Positions 43,800 to 51,825 of a stretch of DNA of 54,450 nt are shown one piece after another. The notes beneath the pieces were generated by a model, which saw only the letters and a program-made list of their open reading frames with translations, ran no database searches and had not been told where the DNA came from. Numbering within the stretch: the stretch's first letter is position 1; each line of letters starts with the position of its first letter. The position numbers and the translations under genes are program-made. Origin of the DNA: Chthonomonas calidirosea (GTDB taxonomy: Bacteria > Armatimonadota > Chthonomonadetes > Chthonomonadales > CAJBBX01); contig DYKI01000015.1 in the NCBI GenBank assembly GCA_020722705.1, positions 1 through 54,450 of the forward strand, read 5' to 3'.

Positions 43800-45683
43800 C
43801 TATGGCGTCTCTGCCGGTACCGTGTTGTCTCTGCGGAGCAGCGACGACGGCAGGCTCAGAGTGCAGTCGCCGATTACGCTCCAGAAGTATGCTCGCTTCC
43901 GCCCAATGCCATCCTGCGCCAGCGCGCTGTCGCGACTCTCTACGTCGAAGTAGTGCATCCATGCATCGCCGAACGTCGCGCCCTCGCCCATCCGTTTCCA
44001 GAACTCGCGCGGCTCATCGTAGAAGACCTTGCCGCGTCCGACAAGCGCCAGCCCGTCACAGAACATCATGAGCGCCTCGGCGATCTGCCACCGGCCATGG
44101 CTGAACGAGTTGAACGGCTCTCGGTCATAGTTGGCCGGCTGGATGCCCTCGCAGCCTGTATGCAGATAAAGGGCCGGCGCGCCGGAGAGCTTTCTGTTCT
44201 CGTAGAGGGTCCTCAACAACCCGTAGTTGACCCATCCGCCGAGGGGCTTCGGGTCCGGCACCAGTCTGGAGCCCTGCTTGGTCCACCACCACCAGCCGGG
44301 TCCCACCATTGTCTGGAACGCATCGAAGTCGGCAGGCGGTCCGAAGCCGAAGCCGGTTGGGCCTGCATGAGCCTTGATTGCGCGCGTAAGGGCAGGACGC
44401 ATGAGCCATGCAGTGAAGTCGGCAATGGTTGCCCTGGGATTGGCCACGTCCATCTCGGGTGCTTGAGCATCGCGGAAGCCGGGTATCGCTGCTCGCATCT
44501 CCGCAACCGACGAACCCCACTCGGTTGTGATGGATGCGGGGCGGCAGCCGCGGGCGTCGGCTTCGGTTCTGTACCGGTGGTTGCGGAGGAAATACTCGAT
44601 CAGGAGACGTCGTTCGAGGCGCTCGGAAGGCCTCCAGAGCCGCTCCGCCGATGGGACAAGGGTCTGATCGGCGAACTCAACGGCCTGGGGACGGCCTTGA
44701 CCATCCAGGAGACCTTCGCCGCGGATGCCGCGGATCTCGGGGTTCGGCTCGAGCGCGACATGCCAGGCGTTAATCCGACCGACCGCGATCTCGGGCTGGG
44801 CCATCACGTTGACACGCCTCAGGTCTGATGGTGCGCACTCGGCGTTTCGCTCGCCGACAAAGCGGAACCTTCGCTTGCCGTCGGGCGCCGGGTACTCCTC
44901 CCACGCTCCGTCCTGCACGAGGATGAAGTCCTCATAGCGTTCCGCGGTGTACTGGAACTGAGACGTTATCTCGCCCTTCGGATCGTCCGGAAAGGCAGCC
45001 AACAGCCCGGCAAGCCGCGCAGGCATGCACGTGTATGCCTGATCCCAGTTGCCGTCCAGGTCGGCCAGCACGATGTCCGCGGGCGATGCGACGGGCTCGG
45101 CGATGCTGCGAACATGGGGGACCGCCTTCCATGTTGCCGCCGCTGTCGTGCCCGTGTGGAGCGTCAGGCCGTCCGTGCGCCTCCAATAGTACTGGCGGAC
45201 CATGAATGCCGTCGGATGGTTGCCGACGAGGACAACGGCCTTGAGATCGGGCACGTTGGCGTACAGCCGCTTCAGCCATTCGCGGAGCGCCAGAACCGTT
45301 TCGCCGTCCTGATGTCGCTCCGATGCGTGGAGTTTCGCGACGGTGAGGCCAACCTGGTAACCGTCACGCGCGACGTCGGCGACGAAGGTGCGGATGCTTG
45401 GTTGGAGATCGGGAAGCTCTTTGCTGCCCCGCTCCCATAGTCGGCTCTCCACGACCACAACCGCGGCCCCGCGCCCGGAGCCGTCCTCGGAACGTACGAA
45501 ACGCAGTGTCTCGATCTCGTTGATGCCGTCGCCGTTCCGGTCCAGCGGCGAGACGCTCGCGCATGCCGAGATCAGGGCTTTCCTGAACGTTCCATACGGG
45601 GTTCGGGCGGGTTCGGCCAGGAGTTCGGCGCTGAGCATTGCGACCGTGCAAAGCGTCCACCCTATGCATCTAATGGGGTTCAC
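43800..45683 (-). CDS. Secreted protein resembling clan CD (gingipain C25-like) peptidases
   Basis: A 627-residue protein with a signal peptide (MNPIRCIGWTLCTVAMLSAE). LDRNGDGINEIE is a calcium-loop type motif. LKAVVLVGNHPTAF, ADIVLADLDGNWDQ and PEIAVGRINAWHVAL follow the strand order of C25 peptidases (GD.P, DGD.P, GR). Possible catalytic residues are His in KAHAGPTGF and Cys in LYLHTGCEG, and the following helix and strand IAEALMMFCDGLALVGRG resemble the C25 EaL..G.a..iG segment. This is by-eye homology and the substrate is unknown. The ATG overlaps the aminotransferase stop. Confidence 0.55.
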   Translation of the reverse strand: MNPIRCIGWTLCTVAMLSAELLAEPARTPYGTFRKALISACASVSPLDRNGDGINEIETLRFVRSEDGSGRGAAVVVVESRLWERGSKELPDLQPSIRTFVADVARDGYQVGLTVAKLHASERHQDGETVLALREWLKRLYANVPDLKAVVLVGNHPTAFMVRQYYWRRTDGLTLHTGTTAAATWKAVPHVRSIAEPVASPADIVLADLDGNWDQAYTCMPARLAGLLAAFPDDPKGEITSQFQYTAERYEDFILVQDGAWEEYPAPDGKRRFRFVGERNAECAPSDLRRVNVMAQPEIAVGRINAWHVALEPNPEIRGIRGEGLLDGQGRPQAVEFADQTLVPSAERLWRPSERLERRLLIEYFLRNHRYRTEADARGCRPASITTEWGSSVAEMRAAIPGFRDAQAPEMDVANPRATIADFTAWLMRPALTRAIKAHAGPTGFGFGPPADFDAFQTMVGPGWWWWTKQGSRLVPDPKPLGGWVNYGLLRTLYENRKLSGAPALYLHTGCEGIQPANYDREPFNSFSHGRWQIAEALMMFCDGLALVGRGKVFYDEPREFWKRMGEGATFGDAWMHYFDVESRDSALAQDGIGRKRAYFWSVIGDCTLSLPSSLLRRDNTVPAETP

Positions 45684-46903
45684 CGAGCAGCCAGCGCCTT
45701 TCTGATGCGGCGGATTCCCTCGACGATGTTCTCGTCTGAAGTGGCGAACGAGAGCCTTATGTACTCCTGAGGCTCAAGGCGACGGCCAAAGCACGTTCGA
45801 GGGAGTACGGCCACGCCGGCCTCCGTCAGCAGATAGTCGCAGAGCTGGTTGGCGTCGGCGAGACCGGCGGCGGCGCACGCTTCGGTGACGTTCGGAAACA
45901 CATAGAACGCACCGCGCGGTTTGACGCACTTGACGCCCGGTATCTCGTTAAGGAGATCTGTGATCAGCGACGCACGACGACGGAATGCCGCTGCCATGGC
46001 TATGGACGGCTCCTGGGAGCTTTCGAGCGCACAGAGGGCAGCGCGCTGGGTCATCATCGCCGTGCACGAATGAAGGTTGGTCTCGATCCGGGAGAGCTGC
46101 ACTGCCAGGTCGGGTCGGCAGACGGCGTAGCCGATCCGCCATCCGGTCATGGCATAGGTCTTGGAGAAGCCGTCAATGGCGACCGTGCGCGATGCCATGC
46201 CGGGCACGCTCAGTATGGACGCGAACGGGTGATCGAACACGATCTGCGAGTAGACCTCATCGGTGATGACCCACAGATCGTTCTCGATGGCAATGCGCGC
46301 TATCTGCTCCATATCGGAAGCCAGCAGCATCCCGCCGGTGGGGTTCTGGGGGCTGTTGAGCACGATCGCCCGGGTCCTGGGTGTGATCAGCCCGGCGAGG
46401 GCCTCGATATCGTAGGACCACTCGGATTCCTCGGTCAGTCGAGCGGGCACCGACACGGCTCCGATCCAATCGGCAACCGACTCGTAAATCGGGTACCCCG
46501 GCGACGGGTAGATGACTTCATCGCCGGGATTGACCAGGGCCATCATGGCCGAAAAGAGCATGGGCTTCGCACCGGGCGCGACGACCACATTTTCGGGCCC
46601 GACCGGTATCCCACGCGTTCGGCTGAAGTAGGCGGCGATCGCCTGGCGCAGCTCAGGCAACCCCTGCGAAGGACCATAGTGCGTGTAGTTCTCGTCAAGG
46701 GCGCGCTTGCATGCGGCCTTGATGTGGTCCGGCGTCTCGAAGTCCGGCTCGCCCAGGCCGAACGAAACGATGTCCGCCCCTTGTGCCCTGAGCGCATGCA
46801 CGCGCGCGAGGACGTCAAAGGCCGTCTCTGTTCCGAGAATGTCCATGCGCCGGGCGAGCGTGAGGCGGCTTCCCTCCCATGTTGTCGTGGCTGCCGATGT
46901 CAT
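45680..46903 (-). CDS. PLP-dependent aminotransferase, class I/II
   Basis: A 407-residue aspartate/alanine-type aminotransferase. From ATG 46903 (AGGAGGAATC upstream): IVSFGLGEPDFETPDHI, NYTHYGPSQGLPELRQAIA, VLNSPQNPTGG (PLP Asn), WVITDEVYSQIVF (Asp, Tyr), and IDGFSKTYAMTGWRIGY with Lys248. YIRLSFATSDE holds the carboxylate-binding Arg. Substrate unclear, although thermophilic AspC-like enzymes share this pattern. It is followed by the C25-like gene in the same transcript. Confidence 0.93.
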   Translation of the reverse strand: MTSAATTTWEGSRLTLARRMDILGTETAFDVLARVHALRAQGADIVSFGLGEPDFETPDHIKAACKRALDENYTHYGPSQGLPELRQAIAAYFSRTRGIPVGPENVVVAPGAKPMLFSAMMALVNPGDEVIYPSPGYPIYESVADWIGAVSVPARLTEESEWSYDIEALAGLITPRTRAIVLNSPQNPTGGMLLASDMEQIARIAIENDLWVITDEVYSQIVFDHPFASILSVPGMASRTVAIDGFSKTYAMTGWRIGYAVCRPDLAVQLSRIETNLHSCTAMMTQRAALCALESSQEPSIAMAAAFRRRASLITDLLNEIPGVKCVKPRGAFYVFPNVTEACAAAGLADANQLCDYLLTEAGVAVLPRTCFGRRLEPQEYIRLSFATSDENIVEGIRRIRKALAAR

Positions 46904-46942
46904 GTGATCCGATTCCTCCTTGAACCGTACGTTGGGGTGTGC

Positions 46943-46957
46943 GTCACGACTCGTGAC
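46943..46957. promoter_or_regulatory. Short perfect dyad upstream of the aminotransferase
   Basis: GTCACGA (46943-46949), C, TCGTGAC (46951-46957) is a 15-base perfect inverted repeat, 40 bases upstream of the minus-strand aminotransferase start and inside the 76-base gap after the CapD-like gene. It could be an operator; the evidence is only symmetry. Confidence 0.3.
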
Positions 46958-46979
46958 CTGGGCGGTCGAGGTCCATGCA

Positions 46980-48917
46980 TCAACTGGGATTGTCAAGAGC
47001 CCCGACACGCTCGGGTTTTCGCTGTGGCGCCGATTGGGCGGCCGAACTCCCTTCGGCGTGCCTGCCATTCTTGTATGACGGAACGATCAGCGTGAGGTAG
47101 CGCATCATCGCGCATTCGTCGCCGCGTTGTGCCGCTGCGATCAGTGCGTCAATGTGTCCATCCATGTCCTCGACCGGCGGCGGCGACTGGGCAGCCATGA
47201 AAATGCGGGCATGCTTGGTCATAGAGGTGCCTTCCTCAGCGGTCAGAAGTTCCTCTTGAAGTTTCTCGCCGGGTCTCAGGCCGGTGATCGTGATCTGGAT
47301 GTCCTGCTCCGGCACAAGCCCGGAGAGTCGGATCAGGCTGTGGGCCAGGTCCATGATGCGCACAGGCTCGCCCATGTCGAGCACGTAGATGGCGCCCTTG
47401 CCGCCCATCGCTCCGGCCTGGATGACAAGCTGGACAGCCTCCGGTATGGTCATGAAATACCGGGTAACGTCGGGATGTGTTACGGTTACGGGCCCGCCGC
47501 GCTCGATCTGTCGCCGCATGACGGGGACGACGCTGCCCCGGCTCCCAAGTACGTTGCCGAAGCGCACCGTGGCGAACTCCGTATCGCTCCGTTCACTCTC
47601 GGCCTGTATGACGCGTTCTGCGGCCCGTTTCGAGGCTCCCATGATGCTGGTGGGGTTGACGGCCTTGTCCGTCGAGATCATGACGAATCGGTGCACACCG
47701 GTCAAGGTGGCCGCGCGGGCGAGGTTGCGTGTGCCGAGAACGTTGTTGGTAATGGCCTCTTCGGGGTTCAGCTCCATGAGGGGCACATGCTTATGGGCAG
47801 CGGCGTGAAAGACGACGGTCGGACGTGTTTGACGCATCACTCTCAGGACGCGGTCGAAATCGCGGATGTCGGCTATCACCGCGCTGAGCCCGAAAGCCCG
47901 ACGCCCGCCGTCCGTCATCCGCTTCATTTCCTCCTCGATCTCGAACACGGAGTTTTCGCCGTGGCCCATGAGGATCACGTGTTCCGGTCCGACGGTGGCG
48001 ATCTGCCGCACCAGTTCCGATCCGATGGAGCCTCCGGCGCCGGTGATAAGCACACGAGCGCCTGCGAGATAGGCGGCAATCTCGTCAACGTCCACTTTGA
48101 TCGGGGGCCGCTGGAGCAGGTCCTCGACCTGGACATCGCGGAGATTGGAGAACAGCTCGGAGTCGTCGAGCTCAAGGAAGCCCGGAGAAATCCGCAGACG
48201 CACGGGAATGCTCTCGAGCCTCCGGGTGATCTCGCGGATCTGAGCGCCTCGAGCGGCGGAGATCGCGATGATGGCCTCGTCAACCCTCTCGGCGGAGATG
48301 ATGTCCGGGCCCTGCGACGACGTGCCGAGCACTGGGGCGCCCTGGATCAACTGGTTCTGCTTGTTTGGGTCGTCGTCGAGGAAACCGACGAGAACCAGGC
48401 CCTCATGTGCCCGCCTGCGGACTTCTCGCGCGAGCGCCGCTCCACGTCGCCCGGCTCCGATGATGAGGACACGCCTGCGTACCTTCGGCTTGCGGCCAAG
48501 GAAGCTCCCGCGAGCCTCATAGACGGTCCTGTAGGCGAAACGCGCCATGACGACGGCAAGGTAGTTGATGCAGGCATCAATGACCAGGACCGTGTTGGGC
48601 ATCTTCGACCAATGGAGGAACCGGACGTAGACGAAGATGAGCAAGGTGCTGAATGCGGTGGCACGGGCGATCATGATGGCATCGTTGGATCCGGTATGCC
48701 GGACGGCGATGCGGTGGACGCCGAAGAAATGGAGGCTGAGCAGGCGGAGAGCCAGAACGAACGGAAGGAGCTGGATGAAGGCTTTGCTCCAAGCGGGTCC
48801 GAGGGGGAACTGGTCGGTGCGGAGGCCGAAGGCGACATAGAACGATGCGGTGCTGAGGGCCGCATCTGCGAGAAGGAGTCCCGTCCTGTATGCTATGAGT
48901 CTTAGCCGCGTTGACAT
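46980..48917 (-). CDS. CapD/FlaA1-type nucleoside-diphosphate sugar 4,6-dehydratase
   Basis: Membrane-bound dehydratases of the PglF/WbpM/CapD group make keto-sugar nucleotides for surface glycans. From ATG 48917 it has 645 residues: four transmembrane helices (about 10-130), a first Rossmann domain (LIIGAGRRGA, 151-160), and the SDR domain (LITGAGGSIGSELVRQIATV, 290-309). The active site reads STDKAVNPTSIMGASKR, with Met in place of the SDR Tyr, as in this family. GLRPGEKLQEELLTAEEGT near the end is typical. An upstream ATG at 48950 or 48977 is possible. Its product may feed the DegT aminotransferase. Confidence 0.9.
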   Translation of the reverse strand: MSTRLRLIAYRTGLLLADAALSTASFYVAFGLRTDQFPLGPAWSKAFIQLLPFVLALRLLSLHFFGVHRIAVRHTGSNDAIMIARATAFSTLLIFVYVRFLHWSKMPNTVLVIDACINYLAVVMARFAYRTVYEARGSFLGRKPKVRRRVLIIGAGRRGAALAREVRRRAHEGLVLVGFLDDDPNKQNQLIQGAPVLGTSSQGPDIISAERVDEAIIAISAARGAQIREITRRLESIPVRLRISPGFLELDDSELFSNLRDVQVEDLLQRPPIKVDVDEIAAYLAGARVLITGAGGSIGSELVRQIATVGPEHVILMGHGENSVFEIEEEMKRMTDGGRRAFGLSAVIADIRDFDRVLRVMRQTRPTVVFHAAAHKHVPLMELNPEEAITNNVLGTRNLARAATLTGVHRFVMISTDKAVNPTSIMGASKRAAERVIQAESERSDTEFATVRFGNVLGSRGSVVPVMRRQIERGGPVTVTHPDVTRYFMTIPEAVQLVIQAGAMGGKGAIYVLDMGEPVRIMDLAHSLIRLSGLVPEQDIQITITGLRPGEKLQEELLTAEEGTSMTKHARIFMAAQSPPPVEDMDGHIDALIAAAQRGDECAMMRYLTLIVPSYKNGRHAEGSSAAQSAPQRKPERVGALDNPS

Positions 48918-49144
48918 TCGGTATCTCGAACACGAGCGAGCGCCTGCCATCGGCGAGAGCGGCAAAGGACGCAACATAACATCGTACCCTCAACACGCCG
49001 CCGATGAACAGCGCGGCGTCGGCATGACGCCTGAGGTTCCCATGCATACCCACCGGCCGATCGGGCTTGCACGAGGCGGTTCTGGAGGGTGCCGGTCAGG
49101 CTTGACGGAGGTTATTGCTCACGAGACGGCAGGACATCAGCATT

Positions 49145-51814
49145 TCATCGCGCGTCAATGTCCACCGCGACAGGCATCCCGGCTGTGAGCTGGACTGTGG
49201 TTCGCGAGCGGCCATAGCGGATCGTGACTGTGTTGCGCGCCGTCGAGCTGACCGTCAGTGAAGCAGTCTCCGGCGAGAGCGCCCGCACCGTTATCTGGAC
49301 ACGTTCGTCCGGGCACTCGACACGGATCGGGAACGGCTTCAGTTCCGCGCCGGGTTCGGCCACAACAAAGGTGCACGGATACAGCAACTGCTCGGCCCTG
49401 ACGGCGGCTGCATAGGCTTTCCTTGGTCTGAGCGCTTTGCGGTGGGCTTTCGCCTGGTCAAGCCACTCCATTGCATACCGATTCGCGCTGTCGCCGACGC
49501 TCTTGCGGCCGACCGCCTCGATGATATCGTCGGCGTCCTGCCAATCTGCAACGGCCATGCTGCGCCAACGCTCGCAGCGAAGGTCAGTGCCGACGGCTAT
49601 GGCCGCCTGGCCGTCATCGGCTTTCGCCACCAGCCAGTCGGAGTTCTCCGGAACGACGACTGTAACGGCGTACCGGGAGCCGGGCGTTTGATGGAACATC
49701 ACCGGGAGCGCCGCCGTGACCGTCAGCCTGGGCGATGCGCTCCCTGCTTGTGTCGGCGCACTCATCACCACGGTAGCGGTCCGCTCCGGCTTGATGTCGA
49801 GCGCTCGAATCGAGAAGCGGATCCCGGCATGCGATGCCGCCTGCCGTGGCGCAGGCGTCTGCGCACTGGGAGCGGCCGGCTCGCGGATGGCCGTTTCCCT
49901 CCGCACGAGACTGCATGTAATCATGTTGATGCCGAATGCCGCCGGTCCGGCCGTATAGGTGCGCTCACCGGAGGCTGTCCCTGCTCCGGAGGCCGATGGC
50001 GGCCACGCCGTGGAACTGGGCGTGCGCACGCTTGAGCCGAACTGCGCCAGAAGCTCCCGAACGTTCTGCCTGTGATGCCAGTTGTACAGGGTGGCGAAGC
50101 GGGCTCCGTGCGCGTATGCCGCCTGCAGGCAGGCAACCAACTGCCCATCGTCAGCGCCGGTGCATTCCAGATTCGGCAATGCGATGCGCCCGCGCTCTCG
50201 CTGCTTGATGAGCCATGGCAGCATGGCCGATCCGGACCAATACTCGCCCCCACTTCGGCCCTCACGGACGTATCCGACTTCCAGGCCCGGACGGAGGGGA
50301 TTGACGCCGCGCATCGGGAACATGGGCATCGCGTAGGGTTCGGTATAGACGTTGCGGCGGATGAGGTCGTCTGCCATGCCGACGCGTTCGCCGTACAGCC
50401 GGATGGGATCCGGCGGGAGCGACGACATGATCCAGTCAACGATGGTCTGCTGCCATCGCGACAGGTTCTGATGAAGCCACCAGCGCTCGTTGCGGTCGAG
50501 ACCGTCGCGCGGGTCGAGGTTGATTCGGTCGGCCATGGCAGCGGCAACCACGAACGGGTTGAAATCGGCGAGCAGCGCCTTGCGCGGTTTGCCGCCATTG
50601 GCCTGTGTGTAGGCGGAGTCGTCGACTCCCTTAGCCCAGTAGACCGTCTCGTCGCCCGTGGAGAGCTCGCCCGGCAGAAGACGAGGGACACCCCACCGTG
50701 CCAATCGCTCGCGAACGGTCAGCCACGAGAAATAGAACTGCCGCAGGGATGTTCGTCTGTACTGGTTGAGGCGAGGATGGTTGAACGTCAGCCACGGGGT
50801 GTTGCCCCATCGGTTCGGTATCGAAAGCCCGTACCGAATATCGTACCGATCGCCGAGCAGCGGCTTCAGGCCAGGGTCGTCGGTCTGGTCGTCCTCGTCC
50901 CAGGTGATCTGCTGATACGGCACGTCGCTGAAGGTGCCGCCCGCGCCGTCAGGCACTCCCGCCGGAATGCCTGCCCAGTGCATCTGTGGGGCGATGCGTA
51001 CAGGGAAGCGCAAGGCATACGCCATGTCGGCGATGGCGGCGACGGCCTTGGAATGCTCGGCGACGTTCGCCTTTGCGAGGTTGTAGAGGACGGCTGCGCT
51101 CGGCACGAAGTACGGATCATCGGGGATCAAGCTGCGGATGCGATTCACCTCGTCGGCAGTGATCGTGAAACCGTGACCCAATGAAGTCAGCAGAGACACA
51201 CCCATTCGGTATTCACGTTCGAGCGCGGGATCGGAACCCGGATCGGGAGGTCGGCGAAACGAGCGAACGTGGGTCAGGACGATGGGGAAGGTGTTGCGCC
51301 AGCCCGCCCGGATCCGCAGCATCGCCGACCGTTTGGCTGCGTCCGTCTCCACAAAGCACGTGCGGCCGGCTCCGGCTCCCGGGTCCGCCTCGGTGCAGAC
51401 GGCTGTCTCGACGCCCTCGACGTCAACAGACCATGTCTGGGCCTTACCATGGTTCATCGGGGCTGTCGCAAAACGGATCGCGAATGTGGTCGCCTCGGGA
51501 GCGGCCGTGGCGAGGCGGACGTAGACCACTCCGCCCGGCTGAAGGGCCACACCGTTGAGCGGCTCGCGCAGTTGGCCGAAAACGGCGAACCCGCGCGTCG
51601 GCTGAGACCGGACAAGGCGTGCGTCGTGGGCGCGCATGTCGGCGTCATCGAACAGGTTCACGGCGTCAATCGCGTCGGTCGTTGCGCGCGCCGATGGCCG
51701 CATGTCCGAGCCCGGACCGAGGGTCTGCGCTTGCGGAGGCGCCCCCGTCGGCCGGGCCGGCGCAACAAGCGCGGCTATGAGCAGAAGCGCCGCGTAACTG
51801 GTTCTATAGCGCAC
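49145..51814 (-). CDS. Large secreted protein, probably glycosidase-like
   Basis: An 889-residue protein with a GTG start and signal peptide (MRYRTSYAALLLIAALVAPA, cut near RPTGA). The middle has TIM-barrel-like text with many aromatic residues: RIAPQMHWAGIPAG, ITWDEDDQTDDPG, WGNTPWLTFNHPRLNQY, RRTSLRQFYFSWLTVRERL, LATLYNWHHRQNVRELL-like strand (read ARFATLYNWHHRQ). The last 250 residues form beta-rich modules (VTAALPVMFHQTPG, SLTVSSTARNTVTIRYGR). I recognise no exact family; extracellular carbohydrate binding or cleavage is an inference. It begins 11 bases after the next upstream gene's stop and is likely cotranscribed. Confidence 0.6.
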   Translation of the reverse strand: MRYRTSYAALLLIAALVAPARPTGAPPQAQTLGPGSDMRPSARATTDAIDAVNLFDDADMRAHDARLVRSQPTRGFAVFGQLREPLNGVALQPGGVVYVRLATAAPEATTFAIRFATAPMNHGKAQTWSVDVEGVETAVCTEADPGAGAGRTCFVETDAAKRSAMLRIRAGWRNTFPIVLTHVRSFRRPPDPGSDPALEREYRMGVSLLTSLGHGFTITADEVNRIRSLIPDDPYFVPSAAVLYNLAKANVAEHSKAVAAIADMAYALRFPVRIAPQMHWAGIPAGVPDGAGGTFSDVPYQQITWDEDDQTDDPGLKPLLGDRYDIRYGLSIPNRWGNTPWLTFNHPRLNQYRRTSLRQFYFSWLTVRERLARWGVPRLLPGELSTGDETVYWAKGVDDSAYTQANGGKPRKALLADFNPFVVAAAMADRINLDPRDGLDRNERWWLHQNLSRWQQTIVDWIMSSLPPDPIRLYGERVGMADDLIRRNVYTEPYAMPMFPMRGVNPLRPGLEVGYVREGRSGGEYWSGSAMLPWLIKQRERGRIALPNLECTGADDGQLVACLQAAYAHGARFATLYNWHHRQNVRELLAQFGSSVRTPSSTAWPPSASGAGTASGERTYTAGPAAFGINMITCSLVRRETAIREPAAPSAQTPAPRQAASHAGIRFSIRALDIKPERTATVVMSAPTQAGSASPRLTVTAALPVMFHQTPGSRYAVTVVVPENSDWLVAKADDGQAAIAVGTDLRCERWRSMAVADWQDADDIIEAVGRKSVGDSANRYAMEWLDQAKAHRKALRPRKAYAAAVRAEQLLYPCTFVVAEPGAELKPFPIRVECPDERVQITVRALSPETASLTVSSTARNTVTIRYGRSRTTVQLTAGMPVAVDIDAR

Positions 51815-51825
51815 CCAACCACCGG

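Noticed and set aside
47127..48905. Plus-strand open frame of 592 codons
   Set aside because: It is antisense to the CapD/FlaA1-type dehydratase, whose motifs are strong; the translated text is low-complexity His/Asp/Gly-rich.
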